DNA of 64,000 nucleotides from Chlorophyllum brunneum (GCA_963576785.1 OY756148.1:2046001-2110000), one strand, 5' to 3'; shown: positions 34,388 through 47,199, counted from the first letter of the stretch. The notes: generated by a model from the letters alone, not told the origin. A program made the numbers and translations.

Positions 34388-36167
34388 GACAGACAAGATA
34401 TTTTATCATATTTAAAGTCCACCCCCCGCTGATAATCCCGAGCTATTAGATTTTTGTGAGCTCGAAGGGATTTACCTACTTCCAAGTTATTGATGAACCC
34501 ACATTCCTTACTTATTTTCCAAACGCAATGATTTTTTTGTACTTGGCGAGTATTGCCAATTTGTACTTTGTGACTGATTGCAATCTCATCTCCGTGACTG
34601 AACGTTCCAACGCCGCTCTGAGGCTTCGTCTGATGTTTCTGAAACGACACGTGCTGGAGGATAGGCGCTTTTCTTTCTGAACTCACGGTGCGGATCTTCC
34701 GATGGAGTGTGCGCTCGGTCATCAGTTGCTTGCTTCTGCCCATACTCAGATCCAGACACAGAAAACCACACACTTTCTTCCGACACCAATCATTTGATAA
34801 CGCCGTGACTACTTCTGCAAGGTAGCAAAGAGAATAACCAAGGAGCTGGCAACAGATCACATACATCATCACCCACTGACAAACACATGGCTCCATCACA
34901 ATGCTGTCGCCTACGACTACATAGTTCTATTCGCTCCCACCGGCGGTATGCTCATGCTTCGATTTATCTTCATTCTGAATTTGGCTTCAAGTTTATCCTA
35001 ACAAGACGGATGCTGATCCAACTCGTTGAAGCTTGCCTGACGCTCAAGTTTCGTCCATCATCCATTCTCAACCGCTCAATGTCCGTCCCACATCTGTGGC
35101 TGTTCAAAAAGTCTCTCCCTCTTCTCCCGAAAGAAGGCGTGGGTACAGGGATATCACTCCCTTACCTTGGTCAAATCTTCCGTGGCCGGCGGAATTGTTG
35201 AGATGGTACTTTATCACATATGATAGACTCCCAGGCTCCACACCATCATACATCTTTCTTGCTATTGCGCTCCCGAGCTGATCGCGCTCTTTTGATGATG
35301 ATGATTCTGGCCGAGGACTTGGTGGCGCCCCACAGCGGGGAAATATTTGGGCCGGAATATTATTACACCTGGAAAGCAAGTCCCTCCTGTGTCTCGCCTC
35401 CACAGTTTGACAGATGGGACTATTCAATAGTGGGAATTCGTGTCCGTGCAGCCTCGACGACGAGTAATCCTCGGAGCTTATTGATTATACGATACGCGCA
35501 AAAAAACTATCCAGCACTGTGGACTGCTGAGCTTATTTTTGTCCAGCGTGGGTGGGACCACAGGCGTTATATCTGAGTCCTTTTCTGCGCCTCGCGAAAT
35601 TGGAGCTGGTATATTCCCTTCTTTTTCTGTATCTATTCCGCCTTTCAGCTGCTTGAAAATCAATATTTCTGATGGACGGCTTCCGATTGTAGCCCCCTCA
35701 TTCGTCTGTGGTGAATGCCCCGATACTCCCTTCCGTAAGCGAGTTCATCCTTATTCGCATCTATAGGAAGAATCGAAGATTCTTGACGGTGCATCACCTT
35801 GAATCATAAAATTTTCAGTTCTGATAATTGGAAGTTGTTCTGTATGCAACCCCGGGCCGGCTCTTATACGTCTGGAATCCTATGGGTTTCTTACTGTGCT
35901 GCTCTGTATCCTAGTGTGGAGTAAATTTTTGACGCGTATTGTAGAGGATGTGTTCTAGCCGTATTGATTAGTCTCGGTTAGTGTGGGACGTATAACGGAG
36001 GGAGATGTGTACCCTAGTGGAGCTGGAAGCACCTACGAATGTGCTATCGAATTGATGAGTTCACTTGAAACCCCATCACATAGCTTGTTTTCGCTTTTGG
36101 TACTGCATAACATATTCCACGGTCAAACCCTCCAATACCCTCATGGCACCGCTTCGTACGGTAGCCG
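34388..36167. other. Intergenic, no gene supported
   Basis: A 171-codon minus-strand ORF at 34384-34899 overlaps the laccase stop and has no family resemblance, so it is left out. Other ORFs are short. No repeats stand out. Confidence 0.45.
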
Positions 36168-37659
36168 TTAGTTCTTCTTGCGCCCGAAAAGGAGGCACGA
36201 ACGACGCCAAGCAAGAAAACAACCAGACCAATGTCTATAGATACCCTTCCCCCTGGTCAACAGGTAGGTCACGTGCATGTCAGTCGTGACAGGTTGGCTC
36301 ATAGGGTACGTTACGGAAGTATGTATCGCTGAAGCTTTTGTATTGAACAAACCCTTTGCATTAACTCGGTACGATGATAGTAGAAATAACCATTCAGCCG
36401 AGTAATGCGCCAACAAACTGTTGAATAAATCTGGTGAGAGGTCCTCCCCCGACATCTTCTTTGTCTCTTCGGCTTCAGAAATGTAAGTCTTAGTGACGCC
36501 CGATGCATGTACTACATGCGCGCACACACCATGGAGAGTCAATAGTGCGCGATCGGGAAGCGGAACGTCCTTGTAACCAGAAGGGCACACCCCAAAGTGG
36601 GGATTGTTGTCGAAATAGCGATAAGTCTTGACACCTTGCATGATGACATGAGTGGTGTACTGGTTAGGATACAAACGGCAGTCGAGTCAGCTGGAGTAAC
36701 CAGGGAGGTTAAAAGCCCACTTTGTCAGTAGGCTCAAACCACAGCCAAAAACAATCAAAAAAGGGTTTGATATACTTGCTCAGGGTGAGAAGGTTTCTGA
36801 GGTCGTTGACGCCTCCATGACGTCATGAAGCTGAAACTGGTCCGGAAACGCCATGAATACTGTACGAAAGGGCCTCTGAAGACGAACATGAGAAGGCGGA
36901 ACAGCTTAAGAAGTAGGCAGATACTTCATCCGGGTCTAATTCGATCTCGTCCATCGCGGATTTCTTCACAATGCGATAGGGCTCGACAAGACAAGTACCA
37001 CATTCGTTGAGCAAGTCTCGCTTGTTCAGTTCATTCTCCTTCGCCCAAACTCTCATGTCAATCGCCCGAGTAACCATACACCGATAACAATCTCGCGCAA
37101 AGACCTATGTTGGAGATGAATATGAATTCCAGCTGGAAGTGCTGTGCAAATGTACCTCTCTTCGAACCGGTGCCAGTATCTTCCATCACATGCTTGATTC
37201 TTTCCTCCAGCGAGTCAAACATGGGCTCCTTAAACCGGGGAGGATCCTCAACTGGCAAAAGCTTACGAACTAGGAAGCATTGAGTCTGACACAATAAATA
37301 GGGGGTGTAAATATATACAGGTCCCGTCCACCAAATTACGATAGAAAGACCGAGTTCATAGATAACATGGTTGATGTCTTCGCCGGTTTGACAAGGCGAC
37401 ACGACTCGGCGCACGATCTCCAAGCACGGGGCATCTGAAAGAACAAAGCTCTTGGCGTAGAACTCGATGAGGAAAACCCAATAACTCGGACACACAAGAC
37501 ATTGTTCTCTAGTTCTGGATTTGTAGGGCTGGCATTATAGAGCTCTACGGCATGGGGTTCGGCGGCGAGGATGAGGTTGTAGGCGGTTTGGTATGATGGG
37601 AGGTGCGTAAAACCCTGTGAGTTGAGAATGGAAATATTGCGCAAAACGGACTCGGACAT
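36168..37659 (-). pseudogene. HNH-nuclease-like gene, probably broken
   Basis: Resembles fungal HNH_2-type proteins. The N-terminus is VLRNISILN with LPSYQTAYN; the centre has FDSLEERIKHVMED, then across an intron ARDCYRCMVTRAIDM, matching the family pattern A-R-D-x-Y-R-C; near the C-terminus PDRALLTLHGVCAHVVHASGV. Three places need a frame change: near 37465, at the splice before ARDCYRC (about 37095), and near 36810 (EGVNDLRNLL). At the usual C-x-x-A-H-I position the sequence has CLVEPYRIV, so the first catalytic His is absent in both paralogues. The C-terminal end of the protein is uncertain. Its start codon is 152 bp from the NACHT D start, in divergent orientation. Confidence 0.6.
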
Positions 37660-37811
37660 GATCGTATACGTTTAGAGGATCCTCTGTATGGGCCATCTTC
37701 GTCTAACTTTGTAGGATGAATTCAAGACATAAAACGAGTACTGCCACCAACAACGCATCATCGAAAGGACGGCAAATCGAGCCTCCAACCCTCATATTAC
37801 CGCTTAGGAGC

Positions 37812-40081
37812 GTGCCTGTGCTCCCAGGTGCTCAGAACGTTGTTATCAGTAACAGACAACTCATCGACGCCCCTTCCAGTTGGCCCAGTGGTGAGCCTGA
37901 GCAAAGCTGTTAGATCATCGAACTGATCCATTCCAGGTATCGACATCTTACTTGCGGCTTCAACCCCCGAAGCTGCACATGATTCAAGTGCCCGCGCCGA
38001 GGCTGCTTCTTGTTTCCCGGGAACCCGCAAACAATTTATCGAGGATATCGATGGGCCATTCCTACTCTCCACGACTCCCCTTCGACTCTAGCCTGGATGA
38101 AAGGCGCTGCTGGGGTGGGGAAGTCTGCCGTAGCTCAAACCTCCGCAGAAAAGATCAAGGATTCAGGGACACTCGGCGCTGCGTACTTTTTTTCTACCAA
38201 GGAAAGGGGCGGGCACGCTACGTTCGTCCCCTCGATCGCATATCAACTCTCCGTCGAATTTGCCGATTTTCGGGAGGCGGTCGACAGGAAGATTCTTCAC
38301 GACAAGACACTTGTTAATAAGACAATGAAGTCACAGTTTCGAGGTTTGATCGTCGAGCCACTTGTAAAGCTGGAAATGGTGGGGAAAGGGATTGGGAAGA
38401 GAATACCGATCATTATTGACGGGTTGGACGAATGCGAGGATGTGAATGCGCAATGCGAAATTATCGACATTATTGCCGCATCGGCCCGCGAGGACACTAT
38501 ACCGCTGTGCTGGGCGTTCTTTAGCCGTCCCGAGCCTCACATCGAAGCCGCGTTCTCTTGAAATGACATGGCTGACCTCTGCCACAAGATGATTCTCCCA
38601 GTCTCACACGACCTTGACGGCGACATCGAACTCTATATGAGGAGTAGCTTCAATAATATCCTTCGGCGTCGCAAAATTCCGCTGGAGCCACAATGGCCTT
38701 CGAGCAGCGATATGAAGGCGATCGTGAAGGCCAGGAAAGGTCTGTTCATCTACGCTGTAACGGTGTACCGATTTATTGCTCAGTCAAGCTGGTCCCCACC
38801 CGATGAACCCCTGCATGCTATCCTGGTCATCTTCCCAGAGGTAGATTCGCCCTTTGCAGAGTAGGATGCGCTATACTTGTCGATCATGCGGCGGATCCCC
38901 GATCGAATGCTTCCTTCTATCCTTCTATTACTCGGATATTTATGCCTCCCAAAAGTTTTTCAGGAGCAACTCTCATAGCTAACTCGCTCAGGTTGTCGAA
39001 CGCAGAGTTTCATACACTCTGTACTCACCTGAGTGCTGTGCTTCGGTTGCACGAAGAGGACAAACCGCTTGACCTCGATCGGGGATGGGACATCAACTAC
39101 CCTTTCCACAAGGTGCTCACGACTCGCCAAACCATTGTTAAGTTACAGGAACGGATAAAGCATCTTGGTGGTAGAATCCTCTGCTACCACAAATCGTTCC
39201 AAGATTTCCTTGTCGACCCAAACCGCTCAGGCGGCTTTTGTCTAGGACCCCTGAGTTCTGGAGGCTATAAACGCCAATTTGAGAACTTCTTGAAGTTGAG
39301 GACGGATTACGAGGAGAGCTACTGTTTTCGGAATTCAGGTTAGTCATTTACCATTTTGTCAATCTCTCAACTAGACCTTCCTCGGTTCAGAACCGGCTTG
39401 TGCTCCCAACGTACCAGATTTTGGATCCTCCCTTTCATACCCATACGAAAAGGAACTTGTCAATTCTCTTATCAAGGTGGTGGTCTACAGTTTCGCTTCC
39501 GCTTACTGTGATTTGGGCGTATTTTGTGAACTGGCTAGGCCCGATGTCGTGGAGCAGAAATTGGCCACCTCCGATTTCCGGAAGCAACTACACATCGTAT
39601 CGCTGCTGGGTCCAAAGTCGGAAGGTTACATCTTTGGTGACCGGCGCATGTTCCCGTGGATCGATGGTACTAGATTACAACAGTCAAGGTTGTCGCAAGG
39701 GAGCGAGCCTGGTGCGGATAAGGTTTCCGAACCGGTGGCGGACTTAAAACGGGTAAGTTCCCTCAACCTTCTAATTTTTGTTTCAAGTTGTCAGCTAACT
39801 GTAAACGGGTGGAAGAGGATTAAACTAAGGAAAAAGCTGGCATCATACAGCCACACCTACACCTGGTGCGGTATAGTCTTTCCTCCGGATTCAAGTCATT
39901 GTTCCGTGTGATATCGCGGGAAAGGGTGAAATTGGGGTTATACTTGGTTGGGCGAGGCGATAAGGCAATCTTCTGGTTTTGGGAGGTAAACTATGACAAG
40001 GGGTAGTTCGAGACAGCCGACTTGGCAAAGGGAGAGAAGATATATCGTGCTGAACAATTTGACTTGTGGGGGGGATCTTGA
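37812..40081 (+). pseudogene. NACHT NTPase copy D, multiply broken
   Basis: Exon equivalents lie at 37812-37890, 37937-39338, 39391-39752 and about 39816-40081. The start codon is GTG instead of ATG. About four bases are lost near 38045, shifting frame before TGG-GCC. An in-frame TGA stands at 38559-38561, a TAG at 38862-38864, and further shifts near 38950 and in exon 4. Walker A (GAAGVGKS) and Walker B (IIIDGLDE) sequences survive. Exon 1 still shows GAQNVVISN. The copy is dead, but the order of exons is preserved. Confidence 0.88.
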
Positions 40082-40793
40082 ACCATACCAATGGTGGGAG
40101 GATGAATTATCGCGTTGGGGAGGAAGAAGATATTATTAATGTGCACGGCAAGTCAGAGTTGGTGTATATGATATTGTAGGAGTGCACTACTCTCAATTAA
40201 TTTCTCTAATACCCACCGGGGTGTTGAGGGAGGGTAGTATATGAGTAAAATTGAGTGTGTTCGGCAGGCTTGAGATGCTGAAGTTGGGATGCCATCGTAT
40301 AGTGTGAGTCGTCTGAGATCAAAGAGATGACAGGGTTAAATGCAAGAGGGTGGGATTTGTAAGCAAGCTGATCAAGGGCCCAATGAAAGCATACATATGT
40401 CGTAGACCTCGCCCACGTTCCACACCTGAAATATTCACTTTCGGGACAGGGGCGCTTATATCTGTCTCGTGATCTAACGAAACAAATCCAGCCAACCCGA
40501 GGTGTTGGTCGTATCGGTTGCGCTGTGGGGAAGGGATCTCCGTATAGTTGCCTGGGTGTGTTCTGTAGCATTCGGAGAGAAAGGAACTAAGAACAACGAA
40601 TCCGGGGGATTGACGCACCAAGCTTTACCGAACCGTTCTCTCTGCTTGACGTTTCGCGCCTGTACGATACTACAAGCATTTGGTATCTTAGGGAGCCATT
40701 CGTGGTGGGACTCGTTCCCTGGGCATTGGAGATTTTTGGTTCAGTAATCTGAGTACAGGATTATTGAGAAAGCTTTGAGAGAGAACGGGATAA
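40082..40793. other. Intergenic between NACHT D and tRNA-Lys
   Basis: Only short ORFs; the first part resembles the 3' flanks of other NACHT copies (the motif GGTGTTGAG near 40220). No gene is supported. Confidence 0.4.
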
Positions 40794-40889
40794 GCCCGCC
40801 TAGCTCAATCGGATAGAGCGTCAGACTCTTATGTCTGGCTTCGGCGGCATTGAATCTGAAGGCTGCGAGTTCGACCCTCGCGGTGGGCT
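40794..40889 (+). tRNA. tRNA-Lys (anticodon CTT) with intron
   Basis: The acceptor stem GCCCGCC pairs with GGTGGGC (one G-T pair). The D arm is GCTCAATCGGATAGAGC, anticodon CTT is at 40828-40830, and the T loop reads TTCGACC. A 22-base intron (40832-40853) interrupts after position 37; splicing restores the stem TCAGA/TCTGA and a seven-base loop CTCTTAA. A T-run terminator follows about 10 bases later. Confidence 0.93.
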
Positions 40890-41298
40890 ATAGTATATCT
40901 TTTTTTAATTTCCCATCAAATAGTCTCGTGTCCCGTGGGCTCAGATAGATTCTGATGTTGGTAGACAAATTCTATCGACAAATACATTAGTTGGGGATCC
41001 TCCGCTCTCCCAGGCGAATAAACATGGGTACTTGGAATTAGGAATTAGGTCTACCCACTCACACTCCTTCCGGTGTTTATCCATGTATGATTTTTACTGT
41101 ACTGCACTGCAGTTGGAAAATGTCTTCCAGACCTACTAAGGTACTTAAATAGACTAAAGTCCCTGGGCAGCAGAATCTCTCCATAATCTAAAGACAATCT
41201 TAGATGAACACAGAAAATTCCGCACAGTATTATCAGTTGATTTTTCATCCGAAAAGCAACGATACATAGGAAAGCCAAAACAACACCGGTGTCATTAA
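40890..41298. other. Intergenic, no gene supported
   Basis: After the Pol III terminator there is no coding feature up to the 3' end of the beta-trefoil gene. Two short direct repeats (GGAATTAGG-like) at 41034-41048 are trivial. Confidence 0.4.
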
Positions 41299-42106
41299 TC
41301 ACGATCCAGGCCTGCCAGCGAAGTTAGGGACAGGCCATATATACCACTTCTGTGTGTCTCCACTGCTTTGGGCAGTTGTGGTTGATACCTGAGAAAAATG
41401 AGCACATGGTCACGGAATGTAAGATGAAGGGTCACAATTTCGTTCGCTCCCTTGAAAGTCCACAAGAGATCTTTACTTGGGTATGAAATCTAATGAACAA
41501 TTATCGATCACGAGAATATGTTCATTGAATGGGAGGGCGACGTACAGTCCAGGTGTGATTTCCAAGTGGCTTTAGAGCCCAGGCTGTCTTGGAGCCCTTG
41601 CTCGAAATCACTTGTTTGTCCTAAAAATTATTGTTCGGAATTGACAGTCAGTGCGCGAGAAAGGTGGGCGGTATGTTGATGCTCACAGCGTCCCCAGTAC
41701 TGTATGCAAACCCTCCAGTGCCAATATTCTTGAAAGTGTATCCCGCTTCTGGAGAACCCTCGATCTTCCACTGTATTATGCATTTGATATTGAGAATCCA
41801 TCCACAGCGAGGTTAATCGTGAGTACGCACGGTCTCGTAACGAGTAGCAGGTTTAGGGCTGAGCGTTTTGATGGGTGTATTGCTACCTTCGTCGCTGTGG
41901 ACGATATTAGGGCCAGTGACAGACGCGATCCAGTGTGCTTTCCCGGATTTGAGCTGCATGCCCTTCTGAAGAACCTCAAATCAGTACTAGGCTATGTAGC
42001 AGTCTCGACTAAGGTAGTACCGAGCCCAACCCACCTTTGACTGGGCATGTACAAGTGCAGCAAACGCGAAGAGAGTAGCCGTGTAGAGGGCGCGCAAGAA
42101 CCTCAT
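41299..42106 (-). CDS. Small secreted beta-trefoil-like protein
   Basis: Six exons, complement(41299-41388, 41436-41489, 41546-41620, 41687-41770, 41831-41974, 42035-42106), give 172 residues. All five introns lie in phase 0. The signal peptide MRFLRALYTATLFAFAALVHA precedes a mature chain of about 150 residues. Sequence landmarks fit a three-fold beta-trefoil of the ricin-B-like or cospin/PIC1 protease-inhibitor type: WKIEGSPEAGYTFKNIGTG, then AWALKPLGNHTWTI, then DLLWTFKGANEIV and a final QKWYIWPV. Whether it binds sugar or a protease cannot be told. A truncated copy lies at 46573-46901 beyond NACHT E. Confidence 0.72.
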
Positions 42107-42400
42107 GCTGAATGAGATGGTTGTCCAAGTTGGTGCAAACCATTTATACACTGATTGTCGTAATCGATAATGCGAGCTGTCGATCTGAAGGACACTAGGC
42201 GGTGAAAGTTTAGCCCACTACATAGGTCTAAGAGCCGAGCATTCGGATGCTGAAATGACCCAGTACCAATCTTCCTGCAGAATCCACGAGGATCACGGCG
42301 TGCATGTATTCAGTAGATAGGAATAAATCATCAGCGTTTATACATTATGACATAGCTATACGATTTGACCCTGAATGAAATGGAGTACTAGTTAAAGCGC

Positions 42401-42958
42401 CTATGTGGTCACCTCAATTACGCCACATTTTTTGTTCGCCTGCCTGAAGATCTGAATTCTTCCCTGCGTGAGCACACGAAGTAATATGTAGAGTTCACTA
42501 CCACAAACCTGGCTTGCTGTAGAGAATGTTGTCCCAAGATCACTAGCGCTGAGACTCAGACCTTTTCTGTGACCAACGTGGGGAGGGCGCTGAGAGCTCG
42601 CTATATGAGGGAAACTGTGCTGTCCTTGTTCGGATTGGACAAGGGGAGCACTATTTCCGGAGGGTGGGCAGTGCGACTCGTCTTCTGAGATGTGTTTGGT
42701 CGATCTAGCAGAGAGACATTGTCTGGCAGGTGTTAGTGGTTGGGTTGCAGTGGTTGAGGCAGGCATGATGCCGTGGTTTAGCTCATGCTCCAAATCCACT
42801 ACTTCACGCTCGACATCCTTTCTGGTCCTGTTTGGGTGCTCTCCGGCACATACGGCCGCCCCATCAATGCGAACTCCTTGGCGCTTGTTAACCAATGCTT
42901 GGGTGGGGCTGTTGAACCACTCACCGTATCCTTCCCTCTCCGCTATGTTCAACTTCAA
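42401..42958 (-). pseudogene. Truncated copy of the C-terminus of the 47.2-52.1 kb gene
   Basis: Homologous to the last exons of the large gene ending at 47200. It shares VELEHEL-like (here VDLEHELN), SQRPPHVGHRKG, and SDLGTTFSTASQ, with an internal deletion joining two distant parts of the parent. No start or upstream exons exist here. Both copies end with the same splice possibility into IFR. It lies directly upstream of the intact beta-trefoil gene, the same order as at 46.6-48.2 kb. Confidence 0.65.
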
Positions 42959-44231
42959 ACAAAATTTAGATTCTTCTCTCGCAAATCAGATGATATCCCT
43001 TCCCTTCTCCTGACCTGTGGCCTTCCGCCTCCCCCAAAGCCACAATACCTCGCCCGTGCGCGTCTTTATCGTGCAGCTAATACCGCTGTTGCCCACGTTT
43101 CACCAGGACTGGAACCCCCCATACCCCTCCCGGTTCTTTTCCTGCGTATACATGCTCGTCTTCCTCATCTTCCCCACTTGTTCTCCTTGTCTCACGGGGT
43201 CAAGCTGGCGGAGGGAGAATAATGGTTCAATTCCGGTTATTATCACAAAACCAACATGGACGACCGCCTTGGGCCTCCTGTGCATCTATGGTGGTTCGTC
43301 TCGTAAACCTTATCGTTCTGCCCGCCGAATTGTCCAAGGGTCGCACTTCTGTGCACAATAGACACCGTTGTCTCCTTCCATCTTGGTTCCTTCCTTCCGA
43401 ATCTATCAACCATCAATGTTACCACTCCTCTATCCTCCTTTCCACTACTCCCACCTCCAGCTACAGGTGCCAGGCTTCGAACACGCCTCCTGTCCTAGTT
43501 CCCAAACCAGTAGAATTCCACGGTGAGGCAGGCCTCACACCACCGCATGAGGTTTCTTCAGTAGTGCCATGTAGACTTCTATCTCGAAAGAGTGGGAACT
43601 TGGATCTAGAATCGAAGGAAGACTGGCAGGGATATTGAAGCACGAGATTGAGAGGGCAATGAGAAGGTGGGTGGGTGGTATGGGGGGGGGGCGTCATGGC
43701 GCACATATAAACCTGCCTTTATCATCTTTGCACCACCGTGAAATACCCCGAATCCACCGATACATCAACGCACTCCCGCCAATCCTAGGACTACATCTTG
43801 AATGTCCATCGCCTCTACTACCACCTGTATATCCCCAAGTTCAACTTGACGGGTACAAATGTCATCGACACTCCAACTCATTCCTAGGATCGTGTGCCCC
43901 AGAAGACACAATACCCTCAATTCTGCTTTAGGATCATATTTAAAGAGTCAGGCGTGACTCTAGGTGGTATGGGTGCGGAATGGGAACAGCCGTGTGGGAT
44001 CAAAGTCATAGAGACACGAAATGGTGCCATTGAGGGGAGAAATGGAAGTATCATCAACGACAACTGATCTCAAAACTCAACTCCTGGCGTCGGCCCCCAA
44101 CGTCGCCCATGACCTCAAAACTTGAGCGCCCAAATAGAGCATCATTAAGTGATTAGCGCACAGATTTCTCCCACAAGTACGTTCTTTGAATGTCACCACC
44201 CTGATCTTGTCATCACTTTCCACTTGTTCAC
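42959..44231. other. Intergenic with a degraded echo of the 52.5-57.5 kb gene
   Basis: Two stretches, near 43017-43130 and 43530-43640, resemble segments of the large gene at 52537-57450 (for example CACAATACCTCGCCCGTGCG against CCATATCTCGCCCGTGCAAG, and GTGAGGTTTCTTCAGTAGTG against GTGAGGTTTCTCGGGTACTG). No reading frame is maintained. The last 50 bases before 44232 are the NACHT E leader. The rest is empty. Confidence 0.4.
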
Positions 44232-46532
44232 ATGCCCATGTTCCAAGGTGCTCGGAATTTCGTTGCCACTAACAATAAATTTATTGACAACTCTTCCAAC
44301 GGACTGAGTGGTGAGGTTGCATGAAGCTTTTGGCCTGTCGAGCTGATCCATGCCAGGCATCGATATCCTGCTTGCAGCTTCAAATCCTCAAGCTGCATAC
44401 GATTCCGATGCCCGTGCTGAAGCCCCTCGTTGTTTCCCTGGAACGCGCGAGCAATTCATCGAGGATCTCGCGTATTGGGCCATCCCCGCTGTCCATGAAT
44501 CGCCTTTGCCTCTATCATGGATGAAAGGGGCCGGTGGGGTTGGAAAGTCTGCCGTGGCTCAGTCCTTCGCAGAAAGAATTGGGGAGTCGGGAACACTCGG
44601 CGCTGCATACTTCTTTTCCATCAACGGAAGAACCGAGCACGGCACACTCTTCCCCTCAATCGCTTATCAGCTCTCTGTTGGATTTCCAGATTACGAGGAG
44701 GTGGTTGAGAGGAAGATCCGTCGTGACAAGACGCTCGTTAACAAAACAATGGCGCTGCAGTTTCGGAGGTTGATCGTCGAACCACTGATAGAGCTGGAAA
44801 GGCAAGGGAAGAGCATTGGGAAGAGAATACCGATCATCATTGATGGGCTGGACGAGTGCAAGAGTGTGAATGCTCAATGCGAGATCATCAGAATTGTTGC
44901 CGCATCAGCCAGGGAGGGCACTACTCCTCTATGCTGGGCGTTCTTCAGTCGTCCAGAGTCCCATATCGAAGCCACGTTCGCTCGCCGTGACATAGCCGAC
45001 CTATGCCACAAGACGATCCTTCCCGTCTCGCATGATGCTGATAGCGACATAGAACTCTACCCCAGGAGCAGCTTCGATGACATCCTGCAGCTTCGCAATC
45101 TCTCACTGGAATCTCCATGGCCTTCGGACGGCGACATGAAGATGATCGTGGAGGCCTCGAAAGGCTTGTTTATCTACGCAGCAACAGTCTATCGATTTAT
45201 CGCTCAGCCAGACTGGCTATCACTCGACGAGCCCCTACACACTGTGCTTGCAGTCATTGACACGAAGTCCCTGTCTGGTTTCACTCCCACATCACCTTTC
45301 GCGGATTTGGATGCGTTTTACCTGTTGATCATGCAGCGGATTCCCAATCGCATACTTCCCTCTGTCCGTTTATTCCTCGCATATCTGTGTCTCCCAGGAG
45401 TTGTACCAGGACCGGTATATATGTCCAACATGCTCGGGCTATCGAAAGTAGAGATTCGCACACTCTGTGCTCAGCTGAATGCCGTCATTCGTTTTCACGA
45501 GGAACATAAACCGCTTGAACTCGACCAAGAATGGAACCTTAATCGCCCGTTCCACGAGATGCCCGAGCCTGCTCGAATTGGTTACAGATTATGGAGCCAG
45601 ATAAATGAACTGGGGGGGGAGATCGCTTTTTACCACAAATCGTTCATAGATTTCCTTTGCGACCCAGATTGCTCAGGCGACTTTTGTGTCGCAACACCTG
45701 CATGTTATGAGCTTTTATTCGAGAACCTCTTGGAGCGAAGGCTGGATATCGAGCAAAGCTTCTGTTTACAGAATTCAGGTCAGTCATCTACGATTGGGTT
45801 GAACTGTGTCTGACGTTAGTCGGTCCAGAATTGATTGTAGCGCCCAACAACCCTAACTCTGCGTCCTCCCTTTCATATTCATCTGAAAATGAACTTGTCG
45901 ACTCCGTTATCAAATTACGGGTCTACAATGATGCTATTACTTGCTGTGATATACTTGTTAAGATGGTTGGGCAGAGATGGTCGCCACGACAAAAATTGGT
46001 CACATGCGATTTCCAGAAGGACCTACGCGTTCAGGCATTGGAATTCCGGGTACCAACAACACATACGCGTATGATCCACGGTCAAACTGGCTTTTTCAAA
46101 TACATTAATTGTACTAAATTGTCCCGGTCTGGCGAGTGTGACGGAAGTGAGTTAGCTGCAGATAAATTTTCGAAACTCGTCGTTGCCTTGAAACAGGTGA
46201 GCTACCTCAATGTTCTAGCCCATGTTTCCAGCTACTAGCTAATCATAAACTTCCTGAAGACGATCGAAGAAGATGAAGAAGCAGGGATCATACAACGATA
46301 CTCACCTGAGCTTTGTCCCTCCTCCGAGCCGAAGTCGCTGTTGGATGAAAACTCAGAGGAAAAGGTGGAGTCCGGGCTGTACGTGGTCGGGCGTGGTGAC
46401 AAGGCAATTTTTTGGTTTTGGGAGGTAAATTATGACAAGAGGAGCTATCGCGAGTTCAGGACTCCTGATTTGGCAGAAGGTGAGAAGATATATCGTACAG
46501 AGCCATTCGGCTTGTGGAGATATGACGGGTAA
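44232..46532 (+). CDS. NACHT NTPase (NLR-like), copy E, intact
   Basis: Joined from 44232-44310, 44357-45778, 45829-46196 and 46260-46532, giving 713 residues. Exon 1 encodes GARNFVATNNKFIDNSS. Walker A is GAGGVGKS, Walker B IIIDGLDE, and the sensor region FFSRPESHIEATF. Exon 3 contains CDFQKDLRVQA and exon 4 GLYVVGRGDKAIFWFWE. It is the most divergent of the intact copies in exon 3 (a different middle, and the loop before CDFQK reworked). It is inserted between two halves of a segmental duplication that carry beta-trefoil and low-complexity gene sequence. Function inferred from family only. Confidence 0.9.
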
Positions 46533-46572
46533 AAGCAACACACAGCTGGAACTAGGTAGTGACCATTGGACA

Positions 46573-46901
46573 ATTTCCACTGTATTACGCGTTTGATATT
46601 GAGAATCCATGCACAACGAGGTTAATCGTGAGTACGCACGGTCTCGTAACGGGTAGCAGGTTTAGGACTGAGCGTTTTGATGGGTATCACTACCTTCGTA
46701 GCTGTGCACGATATTGGGACCTGTGACAGACGCAATCCAGTGTGCTTTCCCGGATTTGGGCTGCATGCCCTTCTGAAGGACCTCAAGCCAGTACCAGGCT
46801 CGGCTAAGGTGGCACCGAGCCCGGCCCACCTTTGACTGAGCATGTACAAGTGCAGCAAACGCGAAGAAAGTAGCCGTGTAAAGAGCCCGCAAGAACCTCA
46901 G
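46573..46901 (-). pseudogene. Truncated copy of the beta-trefoil gene
   Basis: Covers the signal-peptide exon, the first intron and the second exon of the gene at 41299-42106, stopping at the third-exon acceptor about 40 bases beyond the NACHT E stop. The start codon is changed to CTG, and a two-base loss after HSYEGSD shifts the frame. The remaining exons are missing. Confidence 0.75.
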
Positions 46902-47199
46902 ATGATAGTCCAGGCCAGTGCAAAACATTTAAACAGATTGTCGTAACCAACGATGCGAGCTGTCAGTCTGAAGAACACTAGACAGCGAAAATTTAGCCCA
47001 CCCACTACATAGTTCTAAGAGCCGAGCATGACCCGGTACCAATCTTCCTGCCAAATCCACGAGGATCACGGCGTAGCATGTATTCAGTAGATAGGGATAA
47101 ATCATCAGCGTTTATACATAGTTATACGATTTGACCTTGAAATGGAGTACTAGTTAAAGCCTACATGGCCACCTCAATTACGCCACATTTTTTGTTCGC

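Noticed and set aside
34384..34899. 171-codon minus-strand ORF with several Cys
   Set aside because: No family resemblance, no splice or promoter signs, and it overlaps the laccase stop codon.
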